Part shown: positions 1 to 5,197 of the stretch, piece by piece | How positions within the stretch are numbered: the stretch's first letter is position 1 | How the letters are laid out: each line of letters starts with the position of its first letter | From: AWTP1-13 sp044868325 | GTDB lineage: Bacteria > Pseudomonadota > Alphaproteobacteria > Rhizobiales > Hyphomicrobiaceae | Direction of reading: 5' to 3' | Assembly (NCBI GenBank): GCA_044868325.1 | Contig: JBIOWI010000101.1 | Span: forward strand, 1-7,625 | DNA length: 7,625 bases | Position numbers and translations under genes: made by a program | Notes under the pieces: generated by a model | Seen by the model: only the letters and a program-made list of their open reading frames with translations | The model's database searches: none | What the model was told of the DNA's origin: nothing

Positions 1-634
1 GGGGCGGAGTGGCCTTGACCCAGATCTGCTCCAGGCGCTGCGCCCGCCCGCAGTTGAACTTGTAGAACCGATACCGGTTGGGGTTCTTCTTGTAGTAGTC
101 CTGGTGATAGTCCTCGGCCTCGTAGAATGTGCCGGCCGCGACGATCTCCGTGACGATCGGCCGCTTGAAACGCCCCGACGCCTCGAGCGCCCGCTTGGTC
201 TCCTCGGCCACCTTCCTCTGCGCATCGTCGTGCACGAAGATGGCGCTGCGGTAGGAGCTGCCGAAGTCGCAGAACTGGCCGTCCGCCTGGGTCGGGTCGA
301 TGTTGCGCCAGAACCAAACCACCAGCTTCTCGTAGCTCACCTTGGCCGGGTCGTAGGTCACCCGCACGGCTTCGGCGTGGCCGGTGGTCTCATTGGAAAC
401 CTGCTCGTAGGTCGGGTTCGGAACCGTGCCGCCCGTATAGCCCGACACCGCCGAGATCACGCCGGACAGCTTCTCGAAGGCCTCCTCCACGCACCAGAAG
501 CATCCGCCCGCAAAGGTGGCGACAGCCGTCTTGGCTTCAGGCGGCGGCGACGGCGTCTGTGCCGAGGCCGCCGCGATCCCGGCGAGCAGCGCCAGCGGCA
601 ACAGCCGTCGCAACGGGTGGGCTCTATGGGGCAT
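1..634 (-). CDS. msrA: Peptide-methionine (S)-S-oxide reductase MsrA, exported form (3' end outside window)
   Basis: The enzyme reduces the S epimer of methionine sulfoxide in oxidised proteins back to methionine. The visible 211 residues cover nearly the whole family fold. The active-site motif GGCFWC is at residues 43-48, with catalytic Cys45 and a second Cys48 that could act in recycling. It is followed by the conserved SGYTGG segment, a GHAEAVRVTYDP segment, IDPTQADGQFCDFGSSYRS and, near the C-terminus, AEDYHQDYY. Residues 1-25 form a Sec-type signal peptide (basic start, leucine/alanine core, probable cleavage after ASA), so the protein should act in the periplasm. The ATG at 634 is preceded by GAGG seven bases upstream. 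The gene is transcribed away from the propeller/cytochrome pair. The family call is firm; the exact C-terminal end is not visible. Confidence 0.95.
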   Translation of the reverse strand, partial: MPHRAHPLRRLLPLALLAGIAAASAQTPSPPPEAKTAVATFAGGCFWCVEEAFEKLSGVISAVSGYTGGTVPNPTYEQVSNETTGHAEAVRVTYDPAKVSYEKLVVWFWRNIDPTQADGQFCDFGSSYRSAIFVHDDAQRKVAEETKRALEASGRFKRPIVTEIVAAGTFYEAEDYHQDYYKKNPNRYRFYKFNCGRAQRLEQIWVKATPP

Positions 635-682
635 ACGGCTGCCTCGCGGCTGGCTGCGGAGGTTTGCGACGTGAACACCTCT

Positions 683-710
683 ACTCTACCAGCGCACGCC
701 CGCACATCAA
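683..710 (-). promoter_or_regulatory. Candidate sigma70-like promoter for msrA
   Basis: Read on the minus strand, TTGATG (705-710) and TAGAGT (683-688) are separated by 16 bases. Each matches four of six positions of the housekeeping consensus. The site lies about 50 bases upstream of the msrA start codon. This is pattern matching only, and such matches arise by chance. Confidence 0.3.
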
Positions 711-913
711 TGGGCCGCAGCCCGCCCTGTGGGACGTAGGGCGCCCGCGTGCGATGTGCGCTTGCGCCAAGCCAACGCTCTCGCTTGCCGCGCTGCGTCG
801 GCGCATCGTGGGCGTGCCGCATCGGCACCCTGCGGCCTCGCAGCATGTTGAAGTGGGCCGGGCGCTGCGTCGGCTAAGGTGGGGCCGATACGTCGGCGGG
901 AGTCCAGTCGAAA
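711..913. other. Intergenic stretch without a supported gene
   Basis: The gap between msrA and the propeller gene is about 380 bases (635-1016). This part holds no ORF with recognisable protein features or a convincing ribosome binding site. Two small structures are visible. One is a perfect six-base inverted repeat, GTGCCG/CGGCAC, at 814-828 with a three-base loop. The other is a 12-base direct repeat, CGCTGCGTCGGC, at 791-802 and 863-874. I assign no function; it could be a decayed gene or a dispersed noncoding element. Confidence 0.4.
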
Positions 914-946
914 GGTGTCAGACTCTCTGGATCTGGGTCTGACGCC
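914..946. repeat. REP-like palindrome, copy 1 (diverged)
   Basis: The arms are GGTGTCAGACTC (914-925) and GGGTCTGACGCC (935-946), around a nine-base loop. Compared with the other two copies, each arm has one change (position 11 of the left arm, position 10 of the right arm). Read as plus-strand RNA, both changes leave G-U wobble pairs, so a 12-bp stem is still possible. The loop is six bases longer than in copies 2 and 3. Copy 2 follows after 25 bases, a spacing like that of paired REP/BIME elements. No U-tract follows, so it does not look like an intrinsic terminator. Confidence 0.7.
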
Positions 947-971
947 TTAGCTCCGACGCCCGTAATGCAAT

Positions 972-998
972 GGTGTCAGACCCGGAGGGTCTGACACC
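972..998. repeat. REP-like palindrome, copy 2 (perfect)
   Basis: This is a perfect 12-base inverted repeat, GGTGTCAGACCC / GGGTCTGACACC, around the three-base loop GGA, 27 bp in total. The arms are identical to those of the copy at 6889-6915. It ends eight bases before the GGAGG ribosome binding site of the propeller gene. If transcribed, the hairpin would stand in the leader and could affect mRNA stability or translation; that effect is inferred. Confidence 0.9.
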
Positions 999-1006
999 GC
1001 ATCGAT

Positions 1007-1011
1007 GGAGG
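1007..1011 (+). promoter_or_regulatory. Shine-Dalgarno GGAGG that decides the propeller start
   Basis: GGAGG sits five bases before the ATG at 1017. The in-frame ATG at 1005 overlaps this motif and has no comparable site of its own, so 1017 is the preferred start. Starting at 1017 also puts the signal peptide directly at the N-terminus. Confidence 0.75.
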
Positions 1012-1016
1012 CTCCG

Positions 1017-1994
1017 ATGCATCGTCTGCTTGCTGCGCTCATCCTTGCGGCGCCCTTGGCGCTGACTTCGGCTGCCGCCCAGGCCCCCGAATCGAGGTAC
1101 TACGAGCTGGCCAAGGGCGACTATCCGCACGACGTAGCGGCGGCGCCTACGGGCGACGTCTGGTTCGCCGGCCAGAAGAAGGGCATCGCCGGCCGCCTCG
1201 ACCCCAAGACCGGCGAGATCGAGCGCATTCCGCTCGGTCAGGGCTCCGCGCCGCACGGCGTCATCATCGGGCCGGACGGCGCGCCCTGGTTCACCGACGG
1301 TGGCCAGAACGCCATCGTCCGCGTGGACCCGGCCACCAAGTCCGTCAAGGTGTGGCCGCTGCCGCCCGAGCGCATGCCCCACACCAACCTTAACACCGCC
1401 GCCTTCGACGGCAAGGGCCGCATCTGGTTCACCGGCCAGAATGGCATCTACGGCCGCCTCGACCCGGCCACCGGCGACATGAAGGTGTGGGACGCCCCCA
1501 AGGGCCGCGGCCCCTACGGCATCACCGGCACGCCCAAGGGCGACATCTGGTACGTTTCGCTGGCCGGCAGCTACCTCGCCAACGTCGACCTGGAGAGCGG
1601 CGAGGCCACCGTCTACGAGCCGCCCACCAAGGGCCAGGGCGCTCGACGCGTGTGGTCGGATTCCAAGGGCCGGCTGTGGATCAGCGCGTGGAGCTCCGGC
1701 CAGGTGAGCATGTACGACCCGTCCGCCCGCAGCTGGAAGGAGTGGAAGCTGCCCGGCGAGCGCCCACGGGCCTATGCCGTGTGGGTGGACCCTGACGACA
1801 AGGTATGGCTGGCCGACTGGGGCGCCAACGCGATCGTGCGGTTCGATCCCGAGACCGAGAGGTTCGACAGCTTCCCCAGCGACCGTCCCAACTCCAACGT
1901 GCGCCAGATGCTGGGCCGCAAGGGCGAGGCCTGGATCGCCGAATCGGGCACGGAGCGCGTGCGCGTGATCCGCTCCTCGGCCAAGACGAACTGA
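1017..1994 (+). CDS. Exported Vgb-like (streptogramin lyase-type) seven-blade beta-propeller protein
   Basis: The product is 325 residues. An N-terminal signal peptide (hydrophobic stretch about residues 4-18, likely cleavage after AAA or AQA near 21-23) predicts a periplasmic protein. The rest is seven repeats of about 40 residues, starting near residues 37, 79, 125, 166, 209, 253 and 294. Most have the pattern GxxW(F/I/Y/L) followed by a (V/R)xDPxT-like turn. This is the layout of the Vgb / SMP-30-like propeller superfamily. True virginiamycin B lyases linearise streptogramin B antibiotics using His and Glu residues with a metal. I cannot place those residues with confidence, so antibiotic cleavage should not be assumed. 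The cytochrome gene starts one base after this stop, which suggests co-expression and perhaps a role near a periplasmic redox enzyme. Confidence 0.88.
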   Translation: MHRLLAALILAAPLALTSAAAQAPESRYYELAKGDYPHDVAAAPTGDVWFAGQKKGIAGRLDPKTGEIERIPLGQGSAPHGVIIGPDGAPWFTDGGQNAIVRVDPATKSVKVWPLPPERMPHTNLNTAAFDGKGRIWFTGQNGIYGRLDPATGDMKVWDAPKGRGPYGITGTPKGDIWYVSLAGSYLANVDLESGEATVYEPPTKGQGARRVWSDSKGRLWISAWSSGQVSMYDPSARSWKEWKLPGERPRAYAVWVDPDDKVWLADWGANAIVRFDPETERFDSFPSDRPNSNVRQMLGRKGEAWIAESGTERVRVIRSSAKTN

Positions 1995-1995
1995 C

Positions 1996-2418
1996 GTGCG
2001 TGTGGCCATCGCCTTGTGGGCCGCAGCGATGCTTGTTGCGGCCCTTGGCTGCTTGCTGGCGGTGAACACCGCGCGAGGCGCCGGGGGCGACGCCGCCCGT
2101 GGCGAGCGCATCTTCCAGCGCTGCTTCTCCTGCCACTCCGTCGCTCCGGGCGAGACGGCGCAGCTGCAGGGGCCGAGCCTCTACGGTGTCGTGGGCCGCC
2201 CCGCCGCCGCCGTGGCTGGCTTCGAATACTCCGACGCCATGAAGGCCAAGGCCATCACCGGCCTCGTCTGGACCCCGGAGACGCTGGACCGCTTCATCGC
2301 CGACCCCGACGACCTCGTGCCCGGCACCCCCATGGTGGTCCTGCCGCCCCTGCGCGAGGAGCAGGAGCGAGCGGATCTGATCGCGTATCTTGCGCATTCC
2401 GCCCTGGCGCCGCGTTAG
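1996..2418 (+). CDS. Class I c-type cytochrome, small, periplasmic
   Basis: The product is 140 residues and carries one haem. The haem attachment motif CFSCH is at residues 43-47, with His47 as proximal ligand. Met113 in PGTPM is the likely distal ligand. The spacing and segments such as GPSLYGVVGRPAAAVAGFEYSDAM are typical of cytochrome c2/c550-like proteins. Residues 1 to about 26 form a hydrophobic export signal, as needed for haem attachment outside the cytoplasm. Translation most likely starts at GTG 1996, one base after the propeller stop; GTG 2002 is an alternative. The ribosome binding site is weak (AAGA region), which fits translational coupling to the upstream gene. It probably shuttles electrons for a periplasmic reaction; the partner is not in the window. 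Confidence 0.93.
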   Translation: MRVAIALWAAAMLVAALGCLLAVNTARGAGGDAARGERIFQRCFSCHSVAPGETAQLQGPSLYGVVGRPAAAVAGFEYSDAMKAKAITGLVWTPETLDRFIADPDDLVPGTPMVVLPPLREEQERADLIAYLAHSALAPR

Positions 2419-2422
2419 GTGC

Positions 2423-2605
2423 GTGTCAACCGCTGCGCCGCCGAAGTGCGGGACCAAGAAGCCCAGTTATCAGGCGTGCCGCGCAGCCGACTATCTCGAC
2501 TGGGTGGCGAACGGACGGCACGACCTCGCCCAGGATGTCAGAGCCTCGGCGCGCTACTGGCTGGAGCGGCGGCCCCAGGTGGCGTCTGTGTCGCAGGGAT
2601 GGTAG
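2423..2605 (+). CDS. Small unrecognised ORF or gene remnant
   Basis: A 60-codon ORF (V/M-STAAPPK... to ...VASVSQGW) begins at GTG 2423, five bases after the cytochrome stop, with only a weak AGG-type site upstream. Most codons end in G or C, as in the real genes here. The middle, ACRAADYLDWVANGRHDL followed by ASARYWLE, looks like an amphipathic helical protein rather than frameshifted noise. I recognise no family. It may be a small protein co-transcribed with the cytochrome, or the surviving tail of a gene deleted when the toxin-antitoxin pair arrived. Another frame at 2419-2685 is open but has an unnatural, arginine-rich composition. Confidence 0.35.
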   Translation: MSTAAPPKCGTKKPSYQACRAADYLDWVANGRHDLAQDVRASARYWLERRPQVASVSQGW

Positions 2606-2643
2606 GTTTGGGGCCTGGGACAAGCCCGCCAACCTCTAAGCGT

Positions 2644-2648
2644 GGAGG
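2644..2648 (+). promoter_or_regulatory. Shine-Dalgarno of the antitoxin gene
   Basis: GGAGG lies six bases upstream of ATG 2655. It is a strong site and fixes the start of the nucleotidyltransferase gene. Confidence 0.75.
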
Positions 2649-2654
2649 CAGGCT

Positions 2655-2957
2655 ATGCATAGCGATGAGACCATTGCGGTTCTGAGGCGCCACGAGGCCG
2701 AGCTGCGAGCGCTCGGCGTCGAGCACATCGTGCTGTTCGGCTCCGTCGCGCGTGACACCGGGGCCGAGGCGTCCGATGTCGATGTCGCGGTGAGGCTAGC
2801 GCCAGGCCCGGTCGGGTTCGACCGTCTCGCGCTGCTGAGCCGCATCGAGGCGCACCTCGCCGAGTTGTTCGGCCGGCCTGTTGACGTTGTCGAGGAGCCG
2901 GCCCGCTCGCCGTACATCCGGGAGGCTATCGAGCGCGATGGCCTCCGTGCCTTCTAA
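2655..2957 (+). CDS. mntA: MntA-type minimal nucleotidyltransferase antitoxin
   Basis: The product is 100 residues, the usual size of minimal nucleotidyltransferases. The polymerase-beta-like signature GSX10DXD is complete: Gly29-Ser30, then Asp41 and Asp43 in SDVDV. A third carboxylate is likely Asp77 in RPVDVV. In characterised MntA/HepT pairs this enzyme uses ATP to attach AMP to a tyrosine of the HEPN toxin and so silences it. That is established for the family and inferred here. The next gene begins 20 bases before this one ends (2938-2957), the tight overlap common in these modules. No operator is obvious in front of the gene; the promoter could be the upstream operon or lie in 2606-2640. 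Confidence 0.92.
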   Translation: MHSDETIAVLRRHEAELRALGVEHIVLFGSVARDTGAEASDVDVAVRLAPGPVGFDRLALLSRIEAHLAELFGRPVDVVEEPARSPYIREAIERDGLRAF

Positions 2958-3303
2958 GCGCCCGCGTCGAAGGTTCCAGCATATCCTCGACAACATCGAG
3001 ACCATACAGGCCTACACCAAAGGCATGGACAGGGTCGCGTTCGAGGCCGACAGACGGACCGTCGATGCGGTCGAGCGTTGCCTGGGCCGCCTTAGCGAGG
3101 CTGCCAGGAAACTTGACGATTTGGCAGCAGTCGTAGCGCCCGGCCCGGACTGGGACGAAATTCGCGGGCTCGGCAACAGGCTGCGTCACGAGTACGACAC
3201 CGTTAGCTTGGAGGTCATTTGGGGAATCGTGGTGAAGCACCTCGATCCGCTTGAAGCCGCCTGCCGGCAGGCTCTCGCGACGCTGCCACCTGACCCGCCG
3301 TGA
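2938..3303 (+). CDS. hepT: HepT-like (DUF86) HEPN toxin, partner of the nucleotidyltransferase
   Basis: The product is 121 residues and all-helical in appearance. It starts at ATG 2938, inside the antitoxin gene, with GGAGG at 2921-2925 (spacer 12 bases, rather long). GTG 2947 is an alternative start. The HEPN core is seen in the N-terminal helix RRRFQHILDNIETIQAYT, the central AVERCLGRLSEAARKL and the C-terminal GLGNRLRHEYDTV at 77-89. HepT toxins are usually RNases with an RX4HXY site. Here His84 and Tyr86 are present, but the expected Arg79 is a glycine. Arg76, Arg81 and Arg83 are nearby. The tyrosine that the antitoxin would AMPylate is kept. I recall GN-x-LRHEY-type variants in this family, so the gene need not be dead, but its catalytic arginine is uncertain. 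Confidence 0.9.
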   Translation: MASVPSKRPRRRFQHILDNIETIQAYTKGMDRVAFEADRRTVDAVERCLGRLSEAARKLDDLAAVVAPGPDWDEIRGLGNRLRHEYDTVSLEVIWGIVVKHLDPLEAACRQALATLPPDPP

Positions 3304-3328
3304 CCCCTAGTGGAAGAGTGATCCCTAA
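3300..3328. repeat. Imperfect direct repeat across the toxin stop codon
   Basis: GTGACCCCTAG (3300-3310) and GTGATCCCTAA (3318-3328) match at nine of eleven positions, and their starts are 18 bases apart. The first copy contains the TGA stop of the HEPN gene. It could be a regulatory protein site, an insertion scar or chance. Confidence 0.35.
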
Positions 3329-3539
3329 CTGCCAGTATTGACCTTCAGGACCGCGGGCGTGCTCGGCAGCGCTCAGCGCGGGCGCTCCCTGGGCGGACAG
3401 TGCAGTGGGGTTCACCGACCGGAGCAAGTAGAGCTTTCACGGCGCTCGTTGCGGCTCCTGGCCCTGTTCAGGTTTCTCCCCGTCGGCGGAGCAAGGCAAA
3501 GCTGGGGCCGCATCGGTTCCAACAGGGTGGGCAGGCACA
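3329..3539. other. Intergenic gap between convergent toxin and reductase genes
   Basis: The two flanking genes end towards each other here. I see no recognisable protein, no strong hairpin followed by a T-run, and therefore no clear terminator. A short inverted repeat GCGCT/AGCGC occurs near 3370-3380 but is too short to interpret. Confidence 0.4.
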
Positions 3540-4538
3540 CTACGATCGGAACGCCGCATGGCGCCGCCACACCGGCTCCAGCTCGGCCACGGCCGCATCG
3601 GGCAGCGGCCCCATCTCTGCCGCGGCCAGCGCCTCGTCGAGGTGCCACGTCTCGCCGATGCCCACGACGATAGTGGAGATGAGCGGGCAGGCCAGGCCGA
3701 AGCGCAGGGCCGTCTGCGCGCCGGTGCCATGCGTCGAGCCCAGCAGGTCCCACACGGCCCTGGCGCGCGCCTCCTCGGCGGCATTCTCGGCGTTGGCGGT
3801 GATGGCGATCTCGCGCCCGTGCCGCTCGCCCGAAGCCAAATGGCCACCGGCGAAGATGCGGATGCCCATCACGCCCATGTCCTGGGCGGTGCAGCGATGC
3901 AGGAGCCCGGCGAAATCGGTGGAGCTCCAGCCGGGGCCGGCCGGCGCCATCGCCGTCGGGTTGAGCAGGTTGTAGTAGACCTGGGCCGCATCGAAGCGGC
4001 CGCTGTCGACGACCTCGGCAAGGGCCTCTGGATCGCCCAGCGCCGTAAGGCCGATCCAGTCGCACAGCCCCTGTGCGCGCAGCCCGTCCATGATGTCTGC
4101 GATGCCGCCTGTCCCCAGCACCTCCGCCGAGGTAAGGCTGCGCGTATCGCGCCCCCGGTTGGCCGCGTCGACCACGCGGCTGTGCAGGATGAGCAGGGGC
4201 ACCCGGCTGAGCCCGAGCCGACCGAGGCTGGCGGCGACCGAGCGCTCGATCTGGCCCGCGCAGTCGCCCGCGGATGTCTCGACGTTAAACTTGGTGGAGA
4301 CGCGGGGCCGCCGCTCGGGTGGCAGCGACTGCAGCCACTGTCCGATCACGGTCTCCGAGACGCCGTTGCCGTAGAGCGCGGCGGTGTCGAACCAGTCGAT
4401 CCCCCCCACCAGCGCGCAGTCCAGCACCGCCTGGCGCTCCTTCTCGGAGCCGCGCATCAGCAGCCCGCCCACCCAGCCGCCGCCGAACGTGAGCGCCGGC
4501 ACCTTGAGCCCGGTCCTGCCGAAGCGCCGTCTCTGCAT
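3540..4538 (-). CDS. Aldo/keto reductase family oxidoreductase
   Basis: The product is 332 residues, the normal size for a TIM-barrel aldo/keto reductase, an NAD(P)H-dependent carbonyl/alcohol oxidoreductase of the cytosol. The catalytic tetrad is complete: Asp51 and Tyr56 in GIDWFDTAALYGNG, Lys83 in STKFN and His119 in LLILHS. The start MQRRRFGRTGLKVPALTFGG is the classical N-terminal hairpin of the family. The C-terminal LACPLISTIVVGIGETWHLDEALAA is the usual cofactor-binding end. I chose ATG 4538 because family members begin at this point; the longer reading to 4643 adds arginine-rich residues unlike the family. The overall pattern recalls D-threo-aldose or L-galactose dehydrogenase-like members, but the substrate cannot be read from sequence. 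Its neighbours give no pathway. Confidence 0.93.
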   Translation of the reverse strand: MQRRRFGRTGLKVPALTFGGGWVGGLLMRGSEKERQAVLDCALVGGIDWFDTAALYGNGVSETVIGQWLQSLPPERRPRVSTKFNVETSAGDCAGQIERSVAASLGRLGLSRVPLLILHSRVVDAANRGRDTRSLTSAEVLGTGGIADIMDGLRAQGLCDWIGLTALGDPEALAEVVDSGRFDAAQVYYNLLNPTAMAPAGPGWSSTDFAGLLHRCTAQDMGVMGIRIFAGGHLASGERHGREIAITANAENAAEEARARAVWDLLGSTHGTGAQTALRFGLACPLISTIVVGIGETWHLDEALAAAEMGPLPDAAVAELEPVWRRHAAFRS

Positions 4539-4644
4539 GGCGAGTCCCGATTTTGTGCGGCGCCGGCGGTTTCCCGTTCCGCTAAGGCTTCTGTCCCCGC
4601 CAACATGCACGCGCCGACGAGGCGGAGGCAAGCCCACTGCCAAA

Positions 4645-4672
4645 CAAGCTGGTTAAGCTTGCGCTTGCGCAA
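4645..4672. repeat. Two overlapping inverted repeats upstream of the reductase
   Basis: CAAGCT/AGCTTG (4645-4650 and 4656-4661, loop GGTTA) overlaps TTGCGC/GCGCAA (4659-4664 and 4667-4672, loop TT). Both stems are perfect and share three bases, so only one can form at a time. The block lies about 107 bases upstream of the reductase start and about 60 bases upstream of the candidate response-regulator promoter. It may be an operator; no binding protein is suggested. Confidence 0.4.
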
Positions 4673-4728
4673 CGCCTACGCCGCTGCCCCCATTCCGAAG
4701 GCCGTTTTTCTTTTTTCAGGCTGACGTT

Positions 4729-4756
4729 TTGCCGGCCCGTTTGGCGATGCTATAGA
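4729..4756 (+). promoter_or_regulatory. Candidate sigma70-like promoter for the response regulator
   Basis: TTGCCG (4729-4734) and TATAGA (4751-4756) are separated by 16 bases, and each matches four of six consensus positions. Transcription would begin around 4763. This argues against a start at TTG 4760 and for a start at GTG 4796 or later. A pyrimidine-rich tract (4705-4717) lies just upstream. Confidence 0.4.
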
Positions 4757-4795
4757 GGATTGCTACGGCTTTGCGTTGCAAACGGGGCATGTCCA

Positions 4796-5197
4796 GTGTC
4801 GTTGAAGGTTGCCGGCTTGCAAGGCGATACGGTGCTCAGGGGTTTGCGCGTCCTCGTCGTCGAGGACTCCTGGCACGTCGCCAACGCACTCAAGACATTG
4901 CTGGAGGAGCTCGGTATCGACGTGGCGGGTCCCGCCTCCAGCCTGCAGGAGGCTGAGCGCCTGCTGGCCACACGCGCGCCCCAGCTGGCCATCATCGATA
5001 TCAACCTCAAGGGAGAGATGGCCTACGGGCTCATCGATCGCCTCAACGACCGCGGCGTCGGCGTCGTGGTCATCTCCGGATATGCGGTGCCGCAGGTGGC
5101 GCAGAGCAAGGTCGCGGCCGTCCTGCAGAAGCCCTTCAGTGCGAAATCGCTGCTCGCCATCCTGCGCCAGGCGGCGATAAGGAACGAGCCGCAGTGA
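4796..5197 (+). CDS. Receiver-only (single-domain) response regulator
   Basis: The product is 133 residues from GTG 4796 and consists of one CheY-like receiver with no output domain. The key residues are present: acidic pocket Glu23-Asp24 in VVEDS, phosphoacceptor Asp68 in AIIDINL, Ser94 in VVISGY and Lys112 in LQKPF. Such proteins act as phosphate relays or sinks, or bind other proteins. The start is uncertain. GTG 4796 has a GGGG-type site about nine bases upstream. GTG 4832 (starting V-LRGLRVLVVED) is closer to the usual receiver start. An out-of-frame ATG lies at 4789. The last 62 bases overlap the 3' end of the histidine kinase on the other strand. The kinase is of the HWE type, often paired with this kind of regulator, so it is the likely partner. 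Confidence 0.92.
   Translation: MSLKVAGLQGDTVLRGLRVLVVEDSWHVANALKTLLEELGIDVAGPASSLQEAERLLATRAPQLAIIDINLKGEMAYGLIDRLNDRGVGVVVISGYAVPQVAQSKVAAVLQKPFSAKSLLAILRQAAIRNEPQ

Noticed and set aside
457..846. Minus-strand open frame of 129 codons over the msrA start and upstream gap
   Set aside because: It overlaps the msrA signal peptide in another frame and is arginine-rich, with no motif or ribosome binding site.
914..998. The palindromes as intrinsic terminators or CRISPR repeats
   Set aside because: No T-run follows the stems. There are only two copies here, with 25 bases between them and different loops, and no cas gene is present.
918..2111. Long open frame on the minus strand, 397 codons
   Set aside because: It lies opposite the propeller gene and part of the cytochrome gene. 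Its product has the Val/Gly/Ala/His-rich composition typical of antisense frames in GC-rich DNA and shows no family motif.
2655..3303. The nucleotidyltransferase/HEPN pair as an undescribed system
   Set aside because: The family, overlap and motif set fit the known MntA/HepT modules. Only the missing arginine is unusual.
4457..4672. Minus-strand frame with a hydrophobic start resembling a signal peptide
   Set aside because: It begins at TTG without a good ribosome binding site, overlaps the reductase start out of frame, and decays into an Arg/Ser-rich sequence.
3558..4724. Long open frame on the plus strand, 388 codons
   Set aside because: It is antisense to the aldo/keto reductase, whose catalytic tetrad is intact. 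The translated product has no recognisable domain.
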